Shown here in pieces: positions 57,229 to 64,000 of a stretch of DNA of 64,000 bases. The stretch spans positions 237,088 to 301,087 of the forward strand of contig CAKRRK010000001.1 of the NCBI GenBank assembly GCA_934395135.1. The letters run 5' to 3'. The notes below the pieces were generated by a model. That model was not told the DNA's origin, did no database searches, and saw only the letters and a list, made by a program, of their open reading frames with translations. How positions within the stretch are numbered: the first letter of the stretch is position 1; each line of letters begins with the position of its first letter. Source of the stretch: an uncultured Eubacteriales bacterium. GTDB lineage: Bacteria; Bacillota; Clostridia; Oscillospirales; Butyricicoccaceae. The translations under genes were made by a program, and so were the position numbers.

Positions 57229-58095
57229 TTGTCAACAATACTGGAAGTCCGGGACCTGACTCACGTTTACGGAGCAGGTACTCCATTTGAACACACTGCC
57301 CTGCGCCATATAAATTTCCGCGTGGAACAAGGCGAAATTCTGGGCATTATCGGCCATACCGGCTCGGGAAAATCCACTTTAATCCAACACTTAAACGGCC
57401 TGCTGAAGCCAGACTCCGGCACGGTGTTTCTAAACGGGACAGATATCTGGGCGGATAAAGCCAAAATCCGCAGCGTCCGTTTTCATGTCGGGCTGGTATT
57501 TCAATATCCGGAATATCAGTTGTTTGAGGAAACCGTGGCCCGCGATATCGCCTTTGGTCCCAAAAACATGGGGCTTTCTCCAGAGGAAATTCAAGCTCGG
57601 GTTCGTGACGCTATGGAATTCACCGGTCTCGATCCGTCTTTGCAGGAGGTTTCCCCCTTTGACTTGTCCGGGGGACAAAAGCGCCGCGTCGCCATTGCCG
57701 GCGTCATTGCTATGCGGCCGGACGTGCTGATTCTGGACGAGCCAACAGCTGGTCTGGATCCTGCGGGCCGGGATGATATTCTGGAACACATCGCGCAGTA
57801 CCACAAAAAAACCGGCGGCGCCGTGGTCATCGTCACCCACTCTATGGAGGATATCGCAAAGTACGCCGACCGTATGGTGGTTATGAACCAGGGCACGGTC
57901 ATGCTGGAAGGCACGCCCCATGCGGTATTTTCCCACAGCGACGATCTGGTTTCCGCCGGACTAAACGTACCGCAGATCACCCGGGTGTTTTCCCTGCTGC
58001 GCAAACAGGGACTGAAGCTGCCGGATTCCATCTATACAGTGCCGCAGGCGCTTTCCGCGATTCTTTCCTATAAGGAGGAACAGGAAAATGCTTAA
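57229..58095 (+). CDS. ecfA2: ECF transporter ATPase EcfA2
   Basis: 288-residue second ATPase of the ECF module, forming a heterodimer with EcfA1. Walker A GHTGSGKST (~44), Q-loop VFQYPEYQL near 91, signature LSGGQKRRV near 147 and Walker B LILDEPTAGLDP (~166). The start is TTG 57229: GGAGG is 8 bases upstream and there is no better ATG. It overlaps ecfT by 8 bases. Confidence 0.94.
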   Translation: MSTILEVRDLTHVYGAGTPFEHTALRHINFRVEQGEILGIIGHTGSGKSTLIQHLNGLLKPDSGTVFLNGTDIWADKAKIRSVRFHVGLVFQYPEYQLFEETVARDIAFGPKNMGLSPEEIQARVRDAMEFTGLDPSLQEVSPFDLSGGQKRRVAIAGVIAMRPDVLILDEPTAGLDPAGRDDILEHIAQYHKKTGGAVVIVTHSMEDIAKYADRMVVMNQGTVMLEGTPHAVFSHSDDLVSAGLNVPQITRVFSLLRKQGLKLPDSIYTVPQALSAILSYKEEQENA

Positions 58096-58897
58096 AGACA
58101 TCACATTGGGACAGTTTTTCCCGGGCCAAAGCGTGGTGCACCGCACCGATCCCCGGGTAAAAATCGTGCTGACTCTGGCGTTTATTATCTTGTTGTTCAC
58201 CGTAAAAGGCCCTGTTGCCTACGGCCTTATGGCGTTTTACGTGTTTACTGTTATTTTCTTGTCAAAGATCTCCTGCAAGGTTATTTTCAAGGGACTAAAA
58301 CCTATTATTTTTATTGTGGCGTTTACCGCTGTCATCAATATTTTTTACACCGCCGGCGATGTGCTGTGGTCGTTTGGCATTTTCAAAATTACGGCGCAGG
58401 GCATCGAAAACGCAGTGTATATGGTCATCCGTATTATTCTTCTCATTCTGGGCACCTCGATGCTGACCTATACCACCTCTCCCATTATGCTGACCGACGC
58501 CATTGAATTTTTGCTGTCTCCGCTGAAAAAAATCAAAGCGCCGGTGCATGAACTTTCTATGATGATGAGTATCGCCCTGCGGTTTATTCCCACGTTAATC
58601 GAAGAAACGGAAAAAATCATGAACGCCCAGAAAGCGCGGGGGGCAGATTTTGAATCCGGCAATCTGTTAAACCGCGCCAAGGCGCTGGTTCCCATTCTGG
58701 TCCCTCTGTTCATCTCTTCCTTCCGCCGGGCGGACGAGCTTGCCACTGCGATGGAATGCCGGCTGTACCGAGGCGATGTAGGACGAACCCGCCTGCGGCA
58801 GTTCACCATTACTTCCGCCGACTATTACAGCGCCGCGTTTACCATTGCGGTTGGGGCAGCGGCGATTTTCTGCTCGAATATTGGAACTTTTCTATGA
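58088..58897 (+). CDS. ecfT: ECF transporter transmembrane protein EcfT
   Basis: 269-residue membrane protein that joins the ATPases to S-components. About five hydrophobic helices, and the two cytoplasmic Ala-Arg-Gly-type coupling helices: IMNAQKARGADFE near 181 and AMECRLYRGDVGR near 222. These match family motifs in the usual place. GGAGG lies 9 bases before the ATG, inside ecfA2. Its stop overlaps the truA start by 4 bases (ATGA). Confidence 0.93.
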   Translation: MLKDITLGQFFPGQSVVHRTDPRVKIVLTLAFIILLFTVKGPVAYGLMAFYVFTVIFLSKISCKVIFKGLKPIIFIVAFTAVINIFYTAGDVLWSFGIFKITAQGIENAVYMVIRIILLILGTSMLTYTTSPIMLTDAIEFLLSPLKKIKAPVHELSMMMSIALRFIPTLIEETEKIMNAQKARGADFESGNLLNRAKALVPILVPLFISSFRRADELATAMECRLYRGDVGRTRLRQFTITSADYYSAAFTIAVGAAAIFCSNIGTFL

Positions 58898-59673
58898 AAA
58901 ATATTGCCTTATCCTTGAGTTACAACGGAACAGCCTACCATGGTTTCCAAATCCAGAAGAACGCCCAAACCATTCAGGGCGTTGTTACCGCCGCCATTTA
59001 CAAAGCCACCGGCGAACATGTTTCCCTATCCGGCTGCGGCCGGACGGACGCCGGCGTGCATGCCAGGCGGTATCTGGCCAATTTCAAATCATCCTGCGGC
59101 ATTCCGGCAGACCGGCTGCCTCTGGCGCTGAACGCCCGGCTGCCAATGGATGTTTCCGTGAAGGGCGCGGCGCTGGTTCCGGATGGCTTTGACGCCCGTT
59201 TTGACTGCGTCAAAAAAGAATATACCTATTATATTCATCAAAGCAGAATCCGGGATCCCTTCCTTGTCAATCGGACCTATTCCTGCTCCTACCGGCTGAA
59301 TCTGCCGGCGATGCAGACGGCAGCTTCGTACTTTGCCGGCACCAAAGATTTTGCATCCCACCGTTCGGTAGGCACTCCGGTTCGCTCTACCGTCCGCACG
59401 GTGCATTATGTCACGGTTTCCGGAGAAGCGCCGGACGTCATCGCCATCCGGGCCTGTGCCAACGGGTTTCTGTATAATATGGTCCGGGCCATCGCTGGAA
59501 CGCTGTTTTATGTGGGCATCGGAAAGCTGCAGCCCGGCGATATCCCCCGCATTCTTGCCAGCTGCGACCGGGAACAGGCAGGTCCCACCCTGCCGCCGGA
59601 AGGACTTTTCCTGACAAGACTGTGGTACAACGAGCCTGCAATCCGGCAGTTTCAACTGGACGACGAACTCTAA
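58894..59673 (+). CDS. truA: tRNA pseudouridine(38-40) synthase
   Basis: Converts U38-40 of many tRNAs to pseudouridine. 259 residues; NIALSLSYNGTAYHGFQ at the start, the catalytic Asp in SGCGRTDAGVHA (~50), and VRSTVRTVHYV and NGFLYNMVRAIAG near 195. The order and length match bacterial TruA. The start ATG 58894 overlaps the ecfT stop, the common ecfT-truA coupling. The ORF with more N-terminal residues is a shadow in ecfT. Confidence 0.95.
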   Translation: MKNIALSLSYNGTAYHGFQIQKNAQTIQGVVTAAIYKATGEHVSLSGCGRTDAGVHARRYLANFKSSCGIPADRLPLALNARLPMDVSVKGAALVPDGFDARFDCVKKEYTYYIHQSRIRDPFLVNRTYSCSYRLNLPAMQTAASYFAGTKDFASHRSVGTPVRSTVRTVHYVTVSGEAPDVIAIRACANGFLYNMVRAIAGTLFYVGIGKLQPGDIPRILASCDREQAGPTLPPEGLFLTRLWYNEPAIRQFQLDDEL

Positions 59674-59689
59674 CCTTTTGGAGGATGGC

Positions 59690-60931
59690 ATGGATAAAAA
59701 AGCCGAAGTATACCGTTTTCCCCAATCCAAGCGGGAACGAAAAAAAATTTTAACTGCGAAAATAGATCCCCGTCTGCGATTTGCGTATCGAATGCGCCGG
59801 TTTACCGGTTTTGCTTTTGTTCTTCTTTTTATCGCTCTTCTGGCGGCCAATTTCAGCCTTCTTTCCCCCCAAAGCGTCAGCCGTTTTCGGAATTACGCCA
59901 AACTGCTTTTCTTGCAGCAGACGGAAAAAACCAATATCATTGACTTTTCCGGCAGTTCCGCGGATGACACGCAGCTGTTTAACGGCGGCCTTGTGGTGGT
60001 GGAGCAGGATATGCTGTATGTGGCGATGCCCGGCGGCATCACACAGCTGCAAACGCAGCTTTCCTATTCCGATCCGGTGATAGATACCTGTGACAAATAC
60101 ATTCTGGCATATGACCGGGGCGGCACCAGTCTGACGTTGGCCAACACGCTGACCACGATCCAGGACTTTCAGTTTGAATCCCCGATTTTATCCGCCTCCA
60201 TCGGTGACGCCGGAAATTTTGCGGTGATTACCGATGAGTCCGGATACAAAAGCGCAGTGACCGTTTTTAACGCCAGTCAAAAACAGGTGTTTAAATGGTC
60301 CTCTTCGGAATATTATATTATGTCGGCGGCCCTGTCCCCCAATGGGCGGTATATGTCCGTCCTGTGCATTGCGCAGGACGGCGTGGATCTTGTGTCCCAC
60401 ATTATTTCCTTTGATTTGACACAGGATACGCCCCTTGCCGAAACGCCGCTGACCAACCAGCTTGCGATAGACCTGGAATTTTTATCCGACCGCCTTGTGT
60501 GCGTCATTTGTGATAAATCGACGTATCTGACAGACCTCTCCGGCGATGTTCTGGACACACTGCCGTATTCCTCTGCTTCTCTGTTGGGATATGACGTGTC
60601 CCATGGTCGCCTTGCTCTGGCGCTTTCTTCCTACTCCAGGGAATCCCGTTCCAATATCTATTTGTTTGACGGAGATAACCGCCGCCTGGACTCCTCCATT
60701 GCTCTGCAGGGGGAACTGGCCGGCCTCAGTGTAAACGAACAGTATATCGCCGTGCTGACATCGGATGGCGTCACGTTATATGACAGCGCCCTCATCCCCC
60801 GCTATCAGTATTCCGGCGTATCCAACGCAAAGAATATGCTGCTGCGGGAGGATGACAGTCTGTGCCTTGTCTATGCCAAAGAAGCGCGCATTGTCTATAA
60901 GTCCGACCTGACGCCGCTGCCCCAAACATAA
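59690..60931 (+). CDS. DUF5711 family membrane-anchored beta-propeller-like protein
   Basis: 413 residues; function not known. A basic N-terminus (PQSKRERKKILTAK) is followed by one transmembrane helix (~35-55, FTGFAFVLLFIALLAANFSLL) and an extracytoplasmic domain of repeated beta-blade-like units such as GDAGNFAVITDESGYKSAV, SPNGRYMSVLCI and SVNEQYIAVLTSDGVTLYDS, giving a propeller-like look. It lies in a conserved clostridial block between truA and cvpA. TTGGAGG lies just before ATG 59690. Confidence 0.75.
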   Translation: MDKKAEVYRFPQSKRERKKILTAKIDPRLRFAYRMRRFTGFAFVLLFIALLAANFSLLSPQSVSRFRNYAKLLFLQQTEKTNIIDFSGSSADDTQLFNGGLVVVEQDMLYVAMPGGITQLQTQLSYSDPVIDTCDKYILAYDRGGTSLTLANTLTTIQDFQFESPILSASIGDAGNFAVITDESGYKSAVTVFNASQKQVFKWSSSEYYIMSAALSPNGRYMSVLCIAQDGVDLVSHIISFDLTQDTPLAETPLTNQLAIDLEFLSDRLVCVICDKSTYLTDLSGDVLDTLPYSSASLLGYDVSHGRLALALSSYSRESRSNIYLFDGDNRRLDSSIALQGELAGLSVNEQYIAVLTSDGVTLYDSALIPRYQYSGVSNAKNMLLREDDSLCLVYAKEARIVYKSDLTPLPQT

Positions 60932-60953
60932 AGCCGATCCAAAGGAGTGCCCT

Positions 60954-61610
60954 ATGCCCATTTTTGATATTATTCTTTTGATTGTCCTTCTGGCATTCTT
61001 TCTCTATGGCGTAAGAAAAGGTTTCCTTCGCGCCGTTTTCTGCGTTTTGAAAAATATAATCGCCTTTTTCGCCGCCCTGTACCTGGCAAACATCCTAAGT
61101 CCCGTATTTGGGCAGAAAGTGCTGGCGCCTGTTTTGGAAAAGCTGATCCACAACCGGATCGCAGAGGCTGTTACCAGCACCGACGCGGCGGCATTCACTC
61201 TGCAGAGTCTGGAGTTGGGAGAAACACTGACCAGACTGCTGCACAGCGACAATCTGGTCGCTTCCGCCGTACAGGCCATTACCGATTCCTTTCAATCTTC
61301 TATTTCCTTTGTCATTTTATTCATTTTGTTTTTTATCCTGGTACGTCTGCTGATTGCCGTCGTCGGCAGGCTGTTGTCCTTTGTGACAAACCATACGCCT
61401 CTGGGTGTCGTCAATAAATTTTTCGGCGGTGTGACCGGCTTGCTGGCAGGTGTTTTGCTCTGCTTCCTGGTATTTGCAGCGCTTAAAGCATTTTCCCCCG
61501 CGCTGTTCAGCGATATGGGGCTATTTTCCCCAAACGTATTACAGCAAAATCCTGCGACGCAGTTTTTTATCAATACTTCCCTGGCAGATTTGTTAAAAAG
61601 CAAGTTTTAA
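60954..61610 (+). CDS. CvpA-family membrane protein
   Basis: 218 residues with about four hydrophobic helices, the first in FDIILLIVLLAFFLYGVRKGF, then FCVLKNIIAFFAALYLANIL, a long middle with charged helices, and FVILFILFFILVRLLIAVVGRL at ~115 and TGLLAGVLLCFLVFAAL at ~160. CvpA proteins are known in colicin V export and biofilm traits but have no clear biochemical role. AAAGGAG precedes the ATG. It lies between a DUF5711 protein and a ClpE-like protein. Confidence 0.83.
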   Translation: MPIFDIILLIVLLAFFLYGVRKGFLRAVFCVLKNIIAFFAALYLANILSPVFGQKVLAPVLEKLIHNRIAEAVTSTDAAAFTLQSLELGETLTRLLHSDNLVASAVQAITDSFQSSISFVILFILFFILVRLLIAVVGRLLSFVTNHTPLGVVNKFFGGVTGLLAGVLLCFLVFAALKAFSPALFSDMGLFSPNVLQQNPATQFFINTSLADLLKSKF

Positions 61611-61643
61611 GGGCACACTATCTCAAGCAAAGGAGAACGTTTT

Positions 61644-63944
61644 ATGCAGATGCCAATATGTTCACGCTGCGGAAAAAATATTGCCGTAGTGTTTATATCC
61701 CGGTCGGAAAAGGACAAGACCGTACAAGAAGGGCTTTGCCTGAAATGCGCCAAAGAACTGGGCATCCAGCCCATTGACGGCATTATGAAAAGCATGGGCA
61801 TTACCGAAGAAGATATCGATGCGATTTCCGGCGAGCTTTCCAATCTGGAAAACCTAGAGGATTTACAGGGATTGATTCCCCAGGAAGATGGGTTTGATAT
61901 GTCGGACGTAGACGAGGACGAAGGCCGTACCCGTTCCTTCCCGTTTGTAGAAAATCTGTTCGGTCAGAATCCCGGCAATGCCGAGAAAAAATCCGCTACA
62001 CAGACAAAAGAGGAAAAAAAGGAAAAGGAAAAACGCAAATTTCTATCCAAATATTGCGAGGATTTGACCCGCCGGGCCAGAGATGGTCAGATCGACAACA
62101 TCATCGGTCGAAATGCGGAAACCGAACGGGTCATCCAGATTTTAAATCGCCGGCAAAAGAACAATCCCTGTCTTATCGGCGAACCCGGTGTGGGAAAAAC
62201 TGCCATTGCGGAAGGGCTGGCCCTCCGCATTGCCCGGCAGCAGGTGCCGTATAAGCTGCTGAAAAAAGAGATCCATCTGCTGGATCTCACTGCTCTTGTG
62301 GCAGGGACACAGTTCCGCGGCCAGTTTGAAAGCCGCATCAAAGGACTTATTGAAGAAGTCAAAAAGCTGGGCAACATTATCCTTGTGATTGATGAAATTC
62401 ATAACATTGTAGGCGCCGGGGAAGGCGAGGGAGCTATGAACGCCGCCAATATTCTAAAGCCCGCGTTATCCCGCGGGGAAATTCAGGTCATCGGCGCCAC
62501 TACCTTCAACGAATACCGCAAGCACATTGAAAAGGATTCTGCCCTGGAACGCAGATTCCAGCCGGTAACGGTCAACGAACCGTCCATTGCAGACACCATC
62601 GAAATTCTCAAGGGAATCCGCACCCATTATGAGCAGTTTCACAACATCCGTATCCCGGATGAAATCTGCCGGCAGGCGGCGATTCTTTCCGAACGGTATA
62701 TCAACGACCGCTTTTTGCCGGACAAGGCCATTGATCTGATTGACGAGGCAAGTTCTAATCTGAACCTAAAAACCAGGGCATTAAGCGAAATTCCCCGGCT
62801 GACTGACGAGCTGTCTCTCATCAGCGCCCAGCAGGATAAACTGCTGCAGGAAGAACAGAATCCGGAAACCTTTGAAAAAATGGCAACCCTCCGCACCAGG
62901 GAGCTGTCCATTCAAAGTAAACTGTCCGATTTGTCCGCGGAAGAAGCGCCGGAACTGACGGAAGAGCACCTTGCCCAGGTAATTGAATTGTGGACTGGTA
63001 TTCCCGCCTCGAAAATCTGCCAGTCAGAATCCGCCCGCCTTTTGCAGCTGGACAAACGGCTGCGCACACATATCGTCGGGCAAGACGAGGCCATTGCCGC
63101 GGTTTCCGCTGCTATCCGCCGGTCCCGCGCCGGCATCAGCCCCAAAAAGAAACCGGTTTCCTTTATTTTTGCCGGTCCCACCGGCGTAGGAAAAACCGAG
63201 TTGGTCAAGCAGCTGGCTTTGGATTTGTTTGATTCCCCAGACGCCTTGATCCGGCTGGATATGTCGGAATATATGGAAAAACACACGGTATCCCGGCTGA
63301 TTGGTTCCCCGCCGGGCTATGTGGGCTATGACGAAGCCGGACAGCTCACGGAAAAAATCCGCCGCCGGCCCTACAGTGTGATTCTGCTGGATGAAATCGA
63401 AAAAGCCCATCCCGACGTTTTGAACATTCTTTTGCAAATTCTGGATGACGGTCGAATTACAGACGCTCATGGCCGGCAGGTATCGTTTGAAAACACCATT
63501 ATTGTTATGACCTCCAACGCCGGCTCGGAACGCAACAACGGCATTGCCGGATTTGGCGGCACAACGGCGGCGCTGGGCAAGGAAAAGGCCTTGAAATCCC
63601 TTTCGGAAATTATGCGGCCGGAATTTTTAAACCGCGTGAACGATGTGATTGCCTTCAACAGCCTTACCAAAGAAAACTTTGCAGGCATCGCCGGCATTCT
63701 GCTTCAGGAGCTGACCGATTCCCTGGCGGAAAAACACATCCGTCTGACGTATGACGACAGCGTTATCACCCATCTGGTAGAAGAATCCTTTTCCATCAAA
63801 TTCGGCGCCCGCAATCTGCGCCGGCAGATCGAAAAGGAAGTGGAAGACGCCTTGGCCAACGAAATCATTCAGCATTTCGACCAGCCTATCCTGGGCGCCC
63901 ATATTAAGTTCCAGGACGGCGGTATTATGGTTTCCGTCCTGTAA
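61644..63944 (+). CDS. clpE: ClpE-like ATP-dependent Clp protease ATPase with N-terminal zinc finger
   Basis: 766-residue AAA+ unfoldase. Instead of a Clp-N repeat it starts with a Cys4 zinc-finger-like unit (ICSRCGKN and LCLKCAKEL, 1-35) and an acidic linker to ~105, as in ClpE. Then AAA1 (Walker A GEPGVGKTAIAEG ~184, DEIHNIVGAG), a short middle domain (~400-440, half-length as in ClpC/ClpE) and AAA2 (Walker A GPTGVGKTELVKQ ~515, DEIEKAHPDV). A GFG loop in GIAGFGG fits ClpP contact. Substrates unknown; a YwlE-type arginine phosphatase is elsewhere in the window. AAAGGAGA precedes the ATG. Confidence 0.88.
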   Translation: MQMPICSRCGKNIAVVFISRSEKDKTVQEGLCLKCAKELGIQPIDGIMKSMGITEEDIDAISGELSNLENLEDLQGLIPQEDGFDMSDVDEDEGRTRSFPFVENLFGQNPGNAEKKSATQTKEEKKEKEKRKFLSKYCEDLTRRARDGQIDNIIGRNAETERVIQILNRRQKNNPCLIGEPGVGKTAIAEGLALRIARQQVPYKLLKKEIHLLDLTALVAGTQFRGQFESRIKGLIEEVKKLGNIILVIDEIHNIVGAGEGEGAMNAANILKPALSRGEIQVIGATTFNEYRKHIEKDSALERRFQPVTVNEPSIADTIEILKGIRTHYEQFHNIRIPDEICRQAAILSERYINDRFLPDKAIDLIDEASSNLNLKTRALSEIPRLTDELSLISAQQDKLLQEEQNPETFEKMATLRTRELSIQSKLSDLSAEEAPELTEEHLAQVIELWTGIPASKICQSESARLLQLDKRLRTHIVGQDEAIAAVSAAIRRSRAGISPKKKPVSFIFAGPTGVGKTELVKQLALDLFDSPDALIRLDMSEYMEKHTVSRLIGSPPGYVGYDEAGQLTEKIRRRPYSVILLDEIEKAHPDVLNILLQILDDGRITDAHGRQVSFENTIIVMTSNAGSERNNGIAGFGGTTAALGKEKALKSLSEIMRPEFLNRVNDVIAFNSLTKENFAGIAGILLQELTDSLAEKHIRLTYDDSVITHLVEESFSIKFGARNLRRQIEKEVEDALANEIIQHFDQPILGAHIKFQDGGIMVSVL

Positions 63945-63959
63945 CTCTCCAAAAGAAAC

Positions 63960-63996
63960 AACCGCGCGGCCTGAAAGTCCCACAGGCCGCGCGGTT
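63960..63996 (+). terminator. Intrinsic terminator after clpE
   Basis: Perfect 14-base stem AACCGCGCGGCCTG / CAGGCCGCGCGGTT with a 9-base loop; the T tail is cut by the window edge. Confidence 0.85.
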
Positions 63997-64000
63997 TGGT

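Noticed and set aside
1..64000. tRNA, rRNA, CRISPR, insertion sequence or prophage
   Set aside because: No cloverleaf, repeat-spacer array, transposase or integrase motif was seen on reading both strands by eye. Diverged or short cases could still be missed without a search tool.

Overview
This window reads as chromosomal DNA of a spore-forming Clostridia bacterium, most likely from the Oscillospirales or a related gut lineage. The reasons are a G+C content near 50-55% with AT-rich intergenic spacers, strong AGGAGG ribosome sites, several TTG and GTG starts, and clostridial gene order: spo0A next to spoIVB, yqeG-aroQ-pepP-efp, mfd-prsA, ecfA1-ecfA2-ecfT-truA and nifS-nifU. There are 60 protein genes, one of them cut by the left edge. 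I saw no tRNA or rRNA gene, CRISPR array, insertion sequence, integrase or phage gene, so this is core chromosome with a few accessory patches.

Layout. 1-3.8 kb (minus): aminotransferase, trpS, tagO and wecB, the last two for undecaprenyl-linked wall polymer synthesis. 4-8 kb (minus): yqeG, TIM-barrel protein, aroQ, pepP, efp and a small zinc-ribbon protein. 8-10.2 kb: an unrecognised 254-residue protein, a Cys-rich mini-membrane protein and an SLH protein. 10.4-14.2 kb (minus): aconitase, isocitrate dehydrogenase and the NADH sensor rex. 14.5-19.6 kb (minus): polA, an arginine-phosphatase-like protein, rimI, tsaD, and hup with its own promoter. 19.8-21.8 kb (minus): spoIVB and spo0A with two Spo0A boxes. 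22.1-25.7 kb: a SLOG protein, then a minus-strand unit of WYL regulator, D12 adenine methylase and a G3E GTPase joined to a YcgQ-like C-terminal domain. This unit is the best accessory candidate.

26-35.7 kb: nagB, a zinc dehydrogenase, macro-domain and DegV proteins, asp23-fakA, pth, a GNAT, a sugar isomerase-like protein, an Mrp ATPase and a YfbR nucleotidase. 35.8-45.3 kb (plus): nifS-nifU, mfd, two SurA/PrsA-like lipoproteins and an isolated radical SAM/SPASM enzyme behind a long AT-rich regulatory region. 45.4-48.3 kb (minus): a stalk-domain exported protein, an SDR and a lipoprotein. 48.4-48.6 kb: a promoter, structured segment and strong terminator with no gene inside, a candidate small RNA. 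48.8-53.2 kb (plus): a surface polysaccharide operon ending in cysE. 53.4-64 kb (plus): a YgiQ-type radical SAM protein, an rRNA-type methyltransferase, ecfA1-ecfA2-ecfT, truA, a DUF5711 protein, cvpA and a ClpE-like unfoldase.

Most genes are translation, tRNA modification, envelope and sporulation housekeeping. The novelty is mainly regulatory: the candidate small RNA, repeats in front of aconitase and hup, hairpins placed on promoters (trpS operon, ygiQ, radical SAM gene), and the WYL-methylase-GTPase unit. No searches were run. Family calls come from motifs read by eye, and promoters from matching -35 and -10 boxes by eye.
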